Shown here: positions 46,226 through 55,623 of the stretch, in pieces
Layout: the number at the start of each line of letters is the position of its first letter
Position numbering within the stretch: position 1 is the first letter of the stretch
From: Helicobacter kayseriensis
GTDB lineage: Bacteria; Campylobacterota; Campylobacteria; Campylobacterales; Helicobacteraceae
Length of the DNA stretch: 64,000 nucleotides
Assembly (NCBI RefSeq): GCF_021300655.1
Contig: NZ_JAJTNB010000001.1
Span: forward strand, 259,770-323,769
Direction: 5' to 3'
Translations under genes and position numbers: made by a program
Notes under the pieces: model-generated
What the model saw: only the letters and a program-made list of their open reading frames with translations
What the model was told of the DNA's origin: nothing
The model's database searches: none

Positions 46226-47316
46226 AGCTACTCAAAAAAAGAAAAAAGTCTTCCAAACACTTCAAACTTTTTTGCAAGATGGGACTTTATCTCAATCTTG
46301 CTTTCTTGGTTGTGTTTTTAGGAAGCATTGCTTATATGGGATTTCCTGCATTTAATCAAACCTATATTTATATGACACCCTCCTCAGATTCCAAAATCAC
46401 CTCTCTCCTCTCAAGAAGTGAGCAAAGAAAGATTCGTCTCCAAGGAGGCATCAAAGAAAATGCGTGGTTTTTGGCAAATTCTGAAGTAGATCAATATGTC
46501 AAACAAAAATTCTCACGCCTAAAAGATTCTCAAAGATCTCTAATTGACACTCTCAAACAAGAAAAAAGGATTGAAACACGATTGAATCTCAATTTCTTTT
46601 TTAATGGAGATTCTAAAACCTCTCCAGAGCAATCAGGAGTTTTAGCAGGAGCAATTGGGACCCTTTTGGTGATTTTAGTGTGTATGGTAGTCGCTGTTCC
46701 AATCAGTATTGCAACAGCAATTTATTTAGAAGAATTTGCCCCTCAAAATTGGCTGACGCGAATCATTGAAGTTTGCATCAATAATCTTGCTGGGATTCCA
46801 AGTATTATTTTTGGACTTTTGGGACTTGGGCTTTTTATCAATTTCTTTGGTATGCCTAGATCTTCAGCCCTTGTGGGAGGATTAACTCTAGCAATTATGA
46901 GTTTGCCTATCATTATTGTTGCAAGTCAATCCGCTCTTAAAAGCGTAGATATCCACCTCAAAAAAGCAGGATATGCACTTGGGATGAGCAAATGGCAAGT
47001 TATCAAAGGCATTTCCCTCCCTATGGCAATGCCTACAATTTTGACAGGATCTATTTTAGCACTCGCCCAAGCCATTGGAGAAACAGCACCTTTGATGCTG
47101 ATTGGAATGATTGCATTTATCCCTGATGTATCAACCTCGCTTACTCAACCCACAACAGTTCTTCCTGCCTTAATCTATAATTGGGCAAGTATGCCCGAAA
47201 AGGCATTCTTAGAACGTGCTGCTGCAGGTATTTTGGTGCTATTGGGGCTTCTAGTCTTACTTAATCTAAGCGCAATTTATTTAAGAAAATATTTTCAAGG
47301 AAAACAATCATGGTAG
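46222..47316 (+). CDS. pstA: phosphate ABC transporter permease PstA
   Basis: Permease of 364 residues, about 70 longer than E. coli PstA. The additional length is a charged soluble stretch between helix 1 (about 22-40) and helix 2 (about 142-165), rich in Arg/Lys/Glu ([22 protein letters not shown]). Conserved parts are [38 protein letters not shown], the EAA loop [20 protein letters not shown] and [16 protein letters not shown]. It overlaps pstB by 7 bases. Confidence 0.94.
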   Translation: MKLLKKRKKSSKHFKLFCKMGLYLNLAFLVVFLGSIAYMGFPAFNQTYIYMTPSSDSKITSLLSRSEQRKIRLQGGIKENAWFLANSEVDQYVKQKFSRLKDSQRSLIDTLKQEKRIETRLNLNFFFNGDSKTSPEQSGVLAGAIGTLLVILVCMVVAVPISIATAIYLEEFAPQNWLTRIIEVCINNLAGIPSIIFGLLGLGLFINFFGMPRSSALVGGLTLAIMSLPIIIVASQSALKSVDIHLKKAGYALGMSKWQVIKGISLPMAMPTILTGSILALAQAIGETAPLMLIGMIAFIPDVSTSLTQPTTVLPALIYNWASMPEKAFLERAAAGILVLLGLLVLLNLSAIYLRKYFQGKQSW

Positions 47317-48050
47317 CAAGAGTTGTCAATCTTAATTTATTTTATGGAAAAAAACAAGCACTTTTTAATATCAATATGAACATCAAAAAAAACAAAATAA
47401 CAGCACTTATTGGAGCTTCTGGCTGTGGAAAATCAACATTTCTTAGATGCTTCAATCGTATGAATGACAAGATTGCTCATATCCAAGGACTTGTAGAAGT
47501 CAAAGGGCAAGATGTCGCTTATCAAGATGTCGTTAAACTAAGAAAAATGGTGGGAATGGTCTTTCAACAACCCAATGTTTTTGTCAAAAGCATTTATGAA
47601 AATATTGCTTATGCTCCAAGACTTCATGGAATGATCAAAAATAAGGACGAAGAGGAACAATTAGTCCTAGACTCACTTTGTAAGGTTGGATTACTCAATG
47701 AAGTCAAAGACAAGCTCAAAACCAATGCCTTAGCCCTTTCAGGAGGACAACAACAACGCCTCTGTATTGCTAGAGCATTAGCAATCAAGCCCAAACTTCT
47801 ATTGCTTGATGAACCCACATCTGCCCTTGATCCTATCTCTTCTGGCGTGATTGAAGAGCTTCTTAAAGAACTCAGTCAAGATCTCACAATGATTATGGTC
47901 ACGCACAATATGCAACAGGCCAAAAGAATAGCTGATAAGGTTGCCTTTTTTCATCTTGGTGAATTGGTTGAAATGGGGAAAAGTCAAGAATTTTTTGAAT
48001 CTCCCAAAGAAGAAAGAACGCAAGCATATCTTAATGGTGTTTTTGGATAA
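47310..48050 (+). CDS. pstB: phosphate ABC transporter ATP-binding protein PstB
   Basis: ATPase of 246 residues. Walker A is [19 protein letters not shown], the Q-loop is VFQQPNVF, the signature is [16 protein letters not shown], Walker B is [14 protein letters not shown], and the H-loop is VTHNMQQA. The NRMND segment after Walker A is specific to PstB. No phoU gene follows; dgkA faces it from the other strand. Confidence 0.96.
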   Translation: MVARVVNLNLFYGKKQALFNINMNIKKNKITALIGASGCGKSTFLRCFNRMNDKIAHIQGLVEVKGQDVAYQDVVKLRKMVGMVFQQPNVFVKSIYENIAYAPRLHGMIKNKDEEEQLVLDSLCKVGLLNEVKDKLKTNALALSGGQQQRLCIARALAIKPKLLLLDEPTSALDPISSGVIEELLKELSQDLTMIMVTHNMQQAKRIADKVAFFHLGELVEMGKSQEFFESPKEERTQAYLNGVFG

Positions 48051-48076
48051 ATCTCATCTTGGGATTTATCCCAAGA
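48045..48076. terminator. overlapping hairpins between pstB and dgkA
   Basis: TCTTGGGAT (48057-48065) pairs with ATCCCAAGA (48068-48076). A second stem, GGATAAATC (48045-48053) with GATTTATCC (48063-48071), uses some of the same bases, so only one can form at a time. The site serves the ends of both convergent genes. There is no long U-run on either side. Confidence 0.45.
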
Positions 48077-48446
48077 ATCTCTGTCCAATATATCCCCCCC
48101 AAATCAAAACCCACAAAACACAAGCAACAAACTGAATCGCACTTCCCATATCCTTGGCCTTTTTAGCCAATGGATGAATCTCAAGACTTGTAAAATCAAT
48201 CGCGTTTTCAATCGCAGAATTTATAAGCTCAGCCATTAAGGCCAAAAAACAAGGCAATATCAAAATACTCCACTCTATCCAATCCCTCGCCATCACACTA
48301 GCGCACCCTACCCCCAAAATCGCCAAAATCAGAATCTGTCTAAATGCTTCTTCATCTTGCCAAGCTGATCTAATTCCACTTAGAGAATAAAAAAAAGCAT
48401 TTTTGATTCTACAAATTCCACTTTTTCCCTTTTTTTCATTGCGCAT
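48066..48446 (-). CDS. dgkA: diacylglycerol kinase DgkA
   Basis: Small membrane kinase of 126 residues that recycles diacylglycerol to phosphatidic acid. Three helices and the conserved stretches AWQDEEAFRQ, ALMAELINSAIENAIDF and HPLAKKAKDMGSAIQFV (metal and ATP site) are present. AGGAG precedes the ATG at 48446. In cell envelope metabolism it would feed CdsA, whose gene is nearby. Confidence 0.93.
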   Translation of the reverse strand: MRNEKKGKSGICRIKNAFFYSLSGIRSAWQDEEAFRQILILAILGVGCASVMARDWIEWSILILPCFLALMAELINSAIENAIDFTSLEIHPLAKKAKDMGSAIQFVACVLWVLIWGGYIGQRFLG

Positions 48447-48540
48447 TCCCTCTCCTTGCTAAAATAAATGATTTACAAAATACTTTTTTGATTTTCCAAG
48501 TCATTTTAAAATACACTCTTTGAATTTCTCCAAGGAATGT

Positions 48541-48852
48541 ATGATGAAAATTTATTTCCCTCTATGTTTATGCTTTTTTCTTTCTTTCTTGCAAGCTCAA
48601 GAAGCAGAAAAAGCAGAAAATCTTTATGAAAAATCAATCCAAACTGCAAAAGAATTGTATGAGAAAAATCTCAAAGAAGAAGTTGAAATGCTCAAAAAAC
48701 AAAGTCATGATTTCCACGAAGCTTATCTGAAAGAGATGATTCAAACCCTTTCAAAAGAAAGCAAGGAAATCTATGAGCTCTACCTTAAAGATGAAATCAG
48801 CAAAGGGAAAAAAGAAGCAAAAGAGCTTTATGACAAATATTTTTCAAAATAA
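48541..48852 (+). CDS. small exported helical protein with LYEK-type repeats
   Basis: A 103-residue protein: signal peptide (KIYFPLCLCFFLSFLQA) and then one long charged amphipathic helix made of related units, for example ENLYEKSIQTAKELYEKNL, IYELYLKDEISKG and KELYDKYFSK. The pattern of Tyr/Leu every seven to eight residues suggests a coiled coil in the periplasm. The ATG at 48541 follows AAGG; ATG at 48544 is the alternative, and the frame upstream to 48520 is not needed. No known family is recognised and the function is unknown. It converges with mnmG. Confidence 0.65.
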   Translation: MMKIYFPLCLCFFLSFLQAQEAEKAENLYEKSIQTAKELYEKNLKEEVEMLKKQSHDFHEAYLKEMIQTLSKESKEIYELYLKDEISKGKKEAKELYDKYFSK

Positions 48853-48853
48853 G

Positions 48854-50773
48854 TCATTCAGAAGCTTTTTTGCTTCTTAGATGAATATAAAGATGCAAGA
48901 TATCAATGCTTGCTGGAGTAATCCCACTAATTTGCGAAGCTTGAAAAAGATTGCTTGGACGATGTTTTTGAAGCTTCTCAACCACTTCTAAACTCAACCC
49001 ACTAATCCCTTCATAAACAAAATCTTGCGGGATTTTTACCTTGAGTATCTCATCCATTTTGGCAATGCTTTCTTTTTGCTTTTCTATATAGTGAAAATAT
49101 TTAGATTGGATTCTGATTTGTTCCAATGCTCGATCGCTCATATTTCCAAACATTGCATTAAAGCGTCTTAATTTGCCATTATCAAAGCTATCTCTCCCCA
49201 CAATCAAAAACGCCTCGCTCTTATCCCCAATCCCCTCTTCTCCCAAAGACTCTAAAAAGGCAAGATTCTCTTTAGAAGGTGTCATAGGATGCGTTGTCAA
49301 ATATTCCATACCGCGTTGCATATCTTCCTGATCTTGTTTGAGCTTCAAATATTGATCTTCCTCCATCAAACCAAGCTGATAGGCATACTCACCAAGCCTA
49401 AAGATTGCATTATCTTCTCTTAAAAGCAAGCGATACTCTGCCCTTGAAGTAAAAACACGATAAGGCTCTTTGGTCCCCTTGCTTACCAAATCATCAATCA
49501 AAACACCAATATACCCCTCATCACGACGCAAGACCAACTCTTCAAGATCACCAAATCGATCCACAAAACGCTCATCTTTTTCTTTTTTGAGAGCCAAGAC
49601 TGCATTGATACCTGCCATAATTCCCTGAGCTGCAGCCTCTTCATAACCTGTTGTTCCATTGATCTGACCAGCTAGATAAAGATTTTTAACCTTCTTGCAC
49701 TCAAGGGTGTGATGAAGTTCTGTGGGTTGCACGAAATCATACTCTATCGCATAGCCATATCGCGTAATGCGTGCATTTTCTAGACCCTTGATTGAATGGA
49801 TCATTTCCTCTTGCACATCAAAAGGAAGTGAGCTTGTCAAGCCATTAATATAATATTCACTCTCATCCTTTGTTTGAGGTTCTAAAAAAAGCTGATGACG
49901 CTCTTTGTCTGCAAAACGGTTGACCTTATCTTCAATGCTAGGACAATACCTTGGACCAATCCCTTGAATCTGTCCGATAAACATAGGAGCACGATGGAAA
50001 TTTGATCGAATGATTTCATGTGTTTTTTCATTTGTATAAGTCACATAGCAAGGATATTGGATGGGTTTAAAGGTTTGAGAATCTGTGCGATAACTAAAAT
50101 GTGGGGCAGGATCATCGCCATGATGAATCTCAAGTTCAGAAAAATCAATACTTCTTCCATCAATCCTTGCACAAGTCCCTGTCTTCAATCTCCCCACTTC
50201 AAGACCCAAATCAATAAGGCTTTGAGATAGATTCCGACTTGCACTCTCTCCTACGCGTCCATTCTCACTCATCACCTCTCCAATATGAATTAACCCCCGC
50301 AAAAAGGTTCCTGTTGTGAGAATGATCTTTTTAGCAAAATAAGTTTTTCCGATATTTGTTTTGATTCCAATCACTTTTTGGGAATCCTCAGAATCTACAA
50401 TCAATGACTCTGCCATTTCTTGAGAAACACTAAGATTGGGTGTATCAAGCACTAAATTTCGTGCATAGATTCGATAAGCATCCATATCAATCTGTGCTCT
50501 TGTTCCACGCACAGCAGGACCCTTGGAGGCATTGAGTGTGCGATATTGAATCCCGCAGGCATCTGTAATCATCCCCATTACCCCTCCAAGCGCATCAACT
50601 TCTTTTGTCAAATGCCCCTTTCCTAAACCTCCAATAGCTGGATTGCAACTTGCAAGCCCTATGTTTTCTACCAAAATTGTCAGCAAATGTGTTTTAGCCC
50701 CCATTTTGGCACTTGCCACACTTGCTTCAATCCCTGCATGTCCTCCACCAACCACCAAAACATCAAATTCCAT
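48854..50773 (-). CDS. mnmG: tRNA modification enzyme MnmG (GidA)
   Basis: FAD enzyme that, with MnmE, builds the cmnm5U34 wobble modification. The start is the ATG at 50773 ([18 protein letters not shown]), 639 residues. Motifs: FAD-binding [68 protein letters not shown] and the C-terminal [14 protein letters not shown] and [11 protein letters not shown] four-codon upstream extension is ignored. Confidence 0.96.
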   Translation of the reverse strand: MEFDVLVVGGGHAGIEASVASAKMGAKTHLLTILVENIGLASCNPAIGGLGKGHLTKEVDALGGVMGMITDACGIQYRTLNASKGPAVRGTRAQIDMDAYRIYARNLVLDTPNLSVSQEMAESLIVDSEDSQKVIGIKTNIGKTYFAKKIILTTGTFLRGLIHIGEVMSENGRVGESASRNLSQSLIDLGLEVGRLKTGTCARIDGRSIDFSELEIHHGDDPAPHFSYRTDSQTFKPIQYPCYVTYTNEKTHEIIRSNFHRAPMFIGQIQGIGPRYCPSIEDKVNRFADKERHQLFLEPQTKDESEYYINGLTSSLPFDVQEEMIHSIKGLENARITRYGYAIEYDFVQPTELHHTLECKKVKNLYLAGQINGTTGYEEAAAQGIMAGINAVLALKKEKDERFVDRFGDLEELVLRRDEGYIGVLIDDLVSKGTKEPYRVFTSRAEYRLLLREDNAIFRLGEYAYQLGLMEEDQYLKLKQDQEDMQRGMEYLTTHPMTPSKENLAFLESLGEEGIGDKSEAFLIVGRDSFDNGKLRRFNAMFGNMSDRALEQIRIQSKYFHYIEKQKESIAKMDEILKVKIPQDFVYEGISGLSLEVVEKLQKHRPSNLFQASQISGITPASIDILHLYIHLRSKKASE

Positions 50774-50838
50774 AGAAAACCTTAGCAAATAAAATGAGCT
50801 TGGGATTATATCAAAGGATAAGAAAAAGGTTTTTTGTC

Positions 50839-50844
50839 TATAAT
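50839..50844 (+). promoter_or_regulatory. -10 of cdsA promoter
   Basis: TATAAT lies 60 bases before the cdsA ATG (50904), in the spacer divergent from mnmG. A T-rich stretch replaces a clear -35, common in this group. Confidence 0.55.
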
Positions 50845-50903
50845 AACGATTCTTTGCGAGAACTTTGATCTTAACAATAATTAAAGAAATAAGGACAGAA
50901 ACT

Positions 50904-51734
50904 ATGGAAGAGAAAGAAGAAAAACAAAGCGAACAAACAACACAAAATCCTCAGATCAAAGAATCTCCAAACAAACGCTACATTACTGCAGGCATCCTGA
51001 TTGCATTATTGGCACTTGTTTTATTTATCGATCATGCACTCATCATTTGGTGCACTCTAGGAGTGTGCTTCCTCTTGGGCTTCAAAGAAGCGCTCAGTCT
51101 ATTTGAAGTCAAACCCAACCTTTGGCTTTATGGAGGGGCGATTGCTTCTTGGGTTTTAGCCTTTTTCAACTCTTCTCCTATTCTTTCAGGAGTTTTTATT
51201 GCATTGATTGTGGCAAGTATCTTGGCTTACAAACGCTCCATTTCTCCCAAAAAAATCCTCCCCTTTATTTATCCTACACTCCCATTTCTTGCCCTCTATG
51301 CCCTCTATGCCAAAATGGGGGGATTTGGGATTTCTTGCCTTATTTGGCTTGTTCTCATCGCAAGTGTTGTAGATACTGGTGCATATTTTGGAGGGAAAGC
51401 CTTTGGACGCATTCCTTTTAGTCCCACATCTCCCAACAAAACACTTGAAGGAGCAGGAATTGGTGTTGCACTAGGGATTGTGATTGGAAGCATTGCAGGA
51501 ATTGGCCCAAGTGGAGGATTTATCCCCTCTCTTTTGATTTCAATTTTTGTCTCAATCTCTTGTGTGTTTGGAGATCTATTTGAAAGCTACCTCAAAAGAG
51601 AAGTGGGGATGAAAGATAGTGGAAAAATACTACCTGGACATGGTGGTATCTTGGATCGCTTTGATGGGATACTCTTTGGTGCTATCACGATGTATTATCT
51701 CCTTGGCTTTCTTCCTATGTGGCAACAACTTTAG
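50904..51734 (+). CDS. cdsA: phosphatidate cytidylyltransferase CdsA
   Basis: Makes CDP-diacylglycerol for phospholipid synthesis. From the ATG at 50904 (AAGGA upstream) it has 276 residues, opening with a charged cytosolic tail rich in Glu, Lys and Gln. About seven helices follow. The signature near the C-terminus is complete: [24 protein letters not shown] and [13 protein letters not shown] with the metal-binding acidic residues. It overlaps the dxr frame. Confidence 0.94.
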   Translation: MEEKEEKQSEQTTQNPQIKESPNKRYITAGILIALLALVLFIDHALIIWCTLGVCFLLGFKEALSLFEVKPNLWLYGGAIASWVLAFFNSSPILSGVFIALIVASILAYKRSISPKKILPFIYPTLPFLALYALYAKMGGFGISCLIWLVLIASVVDTGAYFGGKAFGRIPFSPTSPNKTLEGAGIGVALGIVIGSIAGIGPSGGFIPSLLISIFVSISCVFGDLFESYLKREVGMKDSGKILPGHGGILDRFDGILFGAITMYYLLGFLPMWQQL

Positions 51735-51742
51735 GGGAAGTC

Positions 51743-52843
51743 TTGATTCTCTTAGGTAGCACAGGCTCTATTGGGTGTAATGCCTTAGAAATCGCTCAAG
51801 CCTTTCACATCCAAGTCGAAACGCTCGTTGCTGGCAAAAACCTTGCTCTACTCAATCAACAAATCGCGACTTTCAAACCCAAAATTGTCGTTATAGCCGA
51901 TCAAAACGATGCACACAAACTCCAAGCCAATGGAGCCAAGGTGCTCTTTGGCAATCAGGGAATCTTAGAAGCAATTTCACTCTCAAGCTCTTCTTTAGTG
52001 CTTAATGCTCTTGTAGGTTTTATTGGACTTGAGCCTACACTTCACTCTATTGCTTTGGGCAAAAAAGTCGCTCTAGCCAACAAAGAAAGTTTAGTGTGTG
52101 GAGGATGGCTGATTGATACAAGCAAGCTCATCCCTGTAGATAGCGAGCATTTTAGCCTTTGGCATTTACTCCAAAATCACCCTCTTGAAAAACTCATCAT
52201 CACCGCAAGCGGAGGGGCATTCCGCGATACGCCTATAGAATCTATCCCCAACCAAAATGCCCAAAATGCTCTCAAACATCCCAATTGGAACATGGGCAAA
52301 AAGATCACTATCGATTCAGCAAGTATGGTCAATAAACTTTTGGAAATTTTGGAGGCATATTGGCTCTTTGGCATTCAAGAGGTTGATGCCTTGATTGAGC
52401 GTAGCTCCATTATCCACGGAATTGTTGGATACAAAGATGGAAGTATGGGGATGCATTTAGCCCATCCAGATATGAAACTTGCCATCTCTTATGCACTCAA
52501 CCCCAATCTAGCTTCCCAAGATTCTCTTATCAAACCCTTGGGATTTGAGGACTTTGCTTCATTGAAATTAGAGCGGATTGACCCTAGACGCTATCCTTTA
52601 TGGGAGCTCAAAGATACTCTTCTTGCCAATCCCCATCTTGGAATCATTCTCAATGCCAGCAATGAAGTGGCAGTGGAGGGATTTTTAGAAGAGAGATATT
52701 TATTTGGAAAAATTACTAAAGCTATATTTAAATGTATGGATCACTTCTCCAACATACCCAAACCCCAAAGTCTTATGGAGGTTTTAGAACTTGATAGAGA
52801 AGTCAGAAAATATACTCAAGAGATTTTATTGCTCACTTCTTAA
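51743..52843 (+). CDS. dxr: 1-deoxy-D-xylulose 5-phosphate reductoisomerase
   Basis: NADPH enzyme of the MEP isoprenoid route, 366 residues from the TTG at 51743. That start gives MILLGSTGSIGCNALEIA, the normal Rossmann N-terminus, with AGGGG before it; a GTG at 51719 adds eight residues. Motifs: NKESLVCGG, VDSEHFSLW, ASGGAFRDTPI, PNWNMGKKITIDSASMVNK and the active loop GSMGMHLAHPDM. Follows cdsA as in H. pylori. Confidence 0.93.
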   Translation: MILLGSTGSIGCNALEIAQAFHIQVETLVAGKNLALLNQQIATFKPKIVVIADQNDAHKLQANGAKVLFGNQGILEAISLSSSSLVLNALVGFIGLEPTLHSIALGKKVALANKESLVCGGWLIDTSKLIPVDSEHFSLWHLLQNHPLEKLIITASGGAFRDTPIESIPNQNAQNALKHPNWNMGKKITIDSASMVNKLLEILEAYWLFGIQEVDALIERSSIIHGIVGYKDGSMGMHLAHPDMKLAISYALNPNLASQDSLIKPLGFEDFASLKLERIDPRRYPLWELKDTLLANPHLGIILNASNEVAVEGFLEERYLFGKITKAIFKCMDHFSNIPKPQSLMEVLELDREVRKYTQEILLLTS

Positions 52844-53339
52844 GTTTTGCATAATTTTTGCACCCCAACTTACTTTTTAAATCACAAGCTTTGCCAAATA
52901 GCTCCAAAGCCTTATCTAAATCCTTTCTTACGCCTGTGGCATTGGCATACGCTATACCTAAATTGACACAACTCAAGGCATGATTTAAATCACAAGCCTT
53001 TTGATAAAGCTCTACTGCTTTAAAAATATCTTTTCTGTCTCCTTGCCCATGATGATACATAGCTCCTAGGGCATAGCAACCTGTCCCAGAATCCAAATCG
53101 CAAGCTTTTTGACTCAATTGAACTGCTTTTATAGAATCTTGCTCAACAACCCATCCAAAAGCATACATCCAGCCCAACATAACACAACCGCCCCCATGAT
53201 TAAGCTTACAGGCTTTTTTGGAAAGCTTTAAAACCTTTTGGAAATCACTTTTTTCATAAGCCTTTTCCGCCTCTTTAAACAACTTCTCCCCCTCAGAATC
53301 CTCCCCTCCAAAAGCCAAAAATGCCAGAATGCAAACCAA
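52833..53339 (-). CDS. Sel1-repeat (Hcp-like) cysteine-rich protein
   Basis: A 168-residue protein with four Sel1/TPR-like units, each with a paired cysteine (LSKKACKLNHGGGCVMLGWM; LSQKACDLDSGTGCYALGAM; LYQKACDLNHALSCVNLGIA; LFGKACDLKSKLGCK), the layout of Helicobacter cysteine-rich proteins that are secreted. As read, it starts with a TTG at 53339 inside what looks like the end of a signal peptide (VCILAFLAFGG). A GTG at 53355 with a strong ribosome site would give a full signal peptide, but it is in another frame by one base. So the gene may be out of phase, or the TTG (with AAGG five bases upstream) may be used. Confidence 0.78.
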   Translation of the reverse strand: MVCILAFLAFGGEDSEGEKLFKEAEKAYEKSDFQKVLKLSKKACKLNHGGGCVMLGWMYAFGWVVEQDSIKAVQLSQKACDLDSGTGCYALGAMYHHGQGDRKDIFKAVELYQKACDLNHALSCVNLGIAYANATGVRKDLDKALELFGKACDLKSKLGCKNYAKLKK

Positions 53340-53394
53340 AATGACCTTTTTTCACCTCACCCCTTTAAATAGAATACATTGATTTATAGGGCCC

Positions 53395-54510
53395 CTACTT
53401 CCCTAGCTCTCCAAACCATTTTTTGACTTTTTCGCATGCTTGCTCTAGCACGCTTTTATGTGGTTCGCTATGTTCTCCAAAACTTTTATGGAGTTTTTCC
53501 AATAGCTCTTTTTGTTCTTTGGTTAGTTTTTTAGGATAAACAATCTTAATTTGTGCGATGAGATCTCCATAATAATTCCCCCTCAAGCTCTTCACACCAT
53601 TACCCTCAAAGATAAATTGTGCTCCATCTTTAGAGTTTGCTGGGATGACTAGCTCAAGTTCTTTGTGAGGAGAAGGGATTGTGACCTTTGTTCCAAGCAC
53701 GATGGAGGTAAAAAAGACAGGGACTTCCACATACAAATTTTCTCCATCTCGCACAAAATGATCATCCTCTTTGACATTCAAACGCACATAGAGATCCCCA
53801 CGATTCCCATTTTTATCAGCATTTCCCTTGCCACTCACACGCATTTGATTCCCATTATCTACCCCCTCTGGAATCTTGATTTCGATTTTTTCTTTTTTGT
53901 TCTCATATCCTTTCCCCCCACAAGTTGAACATTTTTCGACAATCACCTCTCCACTTCCTTGACAATGCGGACAAGTTTGGGCAAAAGTCATAAATCCTTG
54001 CTGAATCCTAAGCTCTCCATGACCATGACACTGAGGGCAGGTAGATTTCTTTTTGGCACCATTGCCTCCACAATCTTTGCAAGCAATTTTATAAGCGCTT
54101 TCAAACTCTTTCTTGCATCCAAAAATTGCTTCCTTAAATTCAAGATTCAATTCCAATGCAAAATCAAGAGAGTATTTCAAATCACTCTTTTTCTTTTGTC
54201 TCCCTGATCCTCCCCCAAAGAACTCTCCAAAGATATCGCCAAAGATATCGCCAAATCCTCCAAAGCCTCCCCCTCCTGCTCCGCCTTGAAGTCCAGCTTT
54301 GCCATAGCGATCATAAATCGATCGCTTTTGCTCATCACTTAGCACCTCATATGCTTCATTGATTTTTTTAAATATTTCTTCTGCTTCTGGGTTGTCTGGA
54401 TTGCGATCAGGATGATATTGCATTGCTTTTTTTCTAAATGCTTTTTTAATCTCTTCTTGAGAACAAGTTTGAGATATTTCAAGAATTTCATAGTAGTTAA
54501 AATCTTCCAA
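53395..54510 (-). CDS. dnaJ: chaperone DnaJ
   Basis: Hsp40 co-chaperone of DnaK, 371 residues. J domain with [14 protein letters not shown] (HPD at about 32-34), a Gly/Phe-rich linker ([20 protein letters not shown]), the zinc domain with four CxxCxGxG units ([32 protein letters not shown]) and the C-terminal substrate-binding domain. A short in-frame duplication encodes GDIFGDIF. Stands alone; no heat-shock operator is obvious upstream. Confidence 0.97.
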   Translation of the reverse strand: MEDFNYYEILEISQTCSQEEIKKAFRKKAMQYHPDRNPDNPEAEEIFKKINEAYEVLSDEQKRSIYDRYGKAGLQGGAGGGGFGGFGDIFGDIFGEFFGGGSGRQKKKSDLKYSLDFALELNLEFKEAIFGCKKEFESAYKIACKDCGGNGAKKKSTCPQCHGHGELRIQQGFMTFAQTCPHCQGSGEVIVEKCSTCGGKGYENKKEKIEIKIPEGVDNGNQMRVSGKGNADKNGNRGDLYVRLNVKEDDHFVRDGENLYVEVPVFFTSIVLGTKVTIPSPHKELELVIPANSKDGAQFIFEGNGVKSLRGNYYGDLIAQIKIVYPKKLTKEQKELLEKLHKSFGEHSEPHKSVLEQACEKVKKWFGELGK

Positions 54511-54633
54511 AACATTGCCTTTGAACTATTTGATTTAATAATGAATGATTAAATGGAATTTTATCTCAAACTCCTCATTTATCTATAGATTTCAAGGTAT
54601 TTTGAGAGTTTTTAAAATGATAGAATTCCTCCC

Positions 54634-55209
54634 ATGAAAATCAGAAATTTAGAATCTTTTTATACTCTTGTAGAAGCCTTAGAAAAGCTCCCCTCGATAG
54701 GAAAAAAAAGTGCAGAAAAAATGGCTTATGCAATCTGTGTAGAAAACAAAGCCCTTGGAAATAAAATCGCACAGAGTATTCAAAATGCCAATCAAAAAAT
54801 TTGTAAATGTAAGTGGTGTGGGGGGCTAAGTGAAGAAAATGAATGTCAAATCTGCCAAGAAGAAGAACGCAACAATGGGGAGCTTTGCATCGTGGCTCAT
54901 CCAAGAGACATCTCAATCATTGAAAATATTGATTTTTTCAATGGAAAGTATTTTGTCTTAGAATCTTTAGAATCTGTTGATTTTGATCATTTGATCTCTC
55001 TTGTTACCCACCACAAAATCAAAGAGGTTATTTTTGGATTCTCTCCCTCTCTTGCTAATGATGCGTTAATTTTGTTTATCGAAGATCGTCTCAAACCACT
55101 CAATCTCAGATTTAGCAAAATTGCCCAAGGTGTGCCCACAGGAATTGGTTTGGAGCACATTGATCACCTTTCTTTGAGCAGTGCATTCAAAGGAAGAATA
55201 AAAGTTTAA
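54634..55209 (+). CDS. recR: recombination protein RecR
   Basis: Works with RecO in loading RecA, 191 residues. Helix-hairpin-helix (EKLPSIGKKSAEKMAYAI), C4 zinc finger (CKCKWCGGLSEENECQIC) and Toprim core (ELCIVAHPRDISIIEN; GVPTGIGLEHID) are in the right order. Divergent from dnaJ across 123 bases. Confidence 0.95.
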   Translation: MKIRNLESFYTLVEALEKLPSIGKKSAEKMAYAICVENKALGNKIAQSIQNANQKICKCKWCGGLSEENECQICQEEERNNGELCIVAHPRDISIIENIDFFNGKYFVLESLESVDFDHLISLVTHHKIKEVIFGFSPSLANDALILFIEDRLKPLNLRFSKIAQGVPTGIGLEHIDHLSLSSAFKGRIKV

Positions 55210-55229
55210 GAAAAAAGATAAAATCTTAG

Positions 55230-55250
55230 TTTGTCTTTACAAAAGACAAA
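55230..55250 (+). terminator. hairpin between recR and the cytochrome gene
   Basis: TTTGTCTTT (55230-55238) pairs with AAAGACAAA (55242-55250) over a three-base loop. AATTATTTCTT follows. It could be the recR terminator or a stem in the cytochrome leader, ending 14 bases before that gene's ribosome site. Confidence 0.55.
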
Positions 55251-55273
55251 AATTATTTCTTAGGAGAATCAAA

Positions 55274-55564
55274 ATGAAAAAAATCATTGCTATTTGTGTT
55301 CTTGGTCTTTCTTCAATGATGTTTGCGCAAGCTCCTGCACTTTTCAACAAATGTGTTGCTTGTCATGGAAAAGATGGGAAAAAAGTTGGTATTGCTCCTC
55401 AGCCTCTTGCTGGTTTATCAAAAGATGAAGTTGTCAAGTTTCTCCAAGGATACAAAAACCAAACAATTAAAAGCCCAAAAGCAAATATGATGTATAGCCA
55501 AGCAAAAAATCTCAGCGATGCAGATATTAATACATTGGCAGAATACATTGCGACTTTAAAATAA
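55274..55564 (+). CDS. periplasmic cytochrome c553
   Basis: A 96-residue class I c-type cytochrome. Signal peptide KKIIAICVLGLSSMMFA, then the heme site CVACHGKDGKKVG and a distal methionine in NMMYSQAKNLSDADI. Length and sequence match the Helicobacter cytochrome c553, an electron donor to the cbb3 oxidase. It has its own downstream terminator. Confidence 0.95.
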   Translation: MKKIIAICVLGLSSMMFAQAPALFNKCVACHGKDGKKVGIAPQPLAGLSKDEVVKFLQGYKNQTIKSPKANMMYSQAKNLSDADINTLAEYIATLK

Positions 55565-55572
55565 GCAAACAC

Positions 55573-55593
55573 TATGGTGGATCTTCCACCATA
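55573..55593 (+). terminator. rho-independent terminator after the cytochrome gene
   Basis: TATGGTGGA and TCCACCATA form a perfect 9-pair stem with a three-base loop (TCT), followed by TTTAAAATAT. Nine bases after the stop codon. Confidence 0.8.
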
Positions 55594-55623
55594 TTTAAAA
55601 TATCTTGCAAGGATTTTTATCTG

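Noticed and set aside
54227-54256. Tandem AAAGATATCGCC repeat
   Set aside because: Part of the Gly/Phe linker of DnaJ encoding GDIFGDIF; simple in-frame duplication without further meaning.
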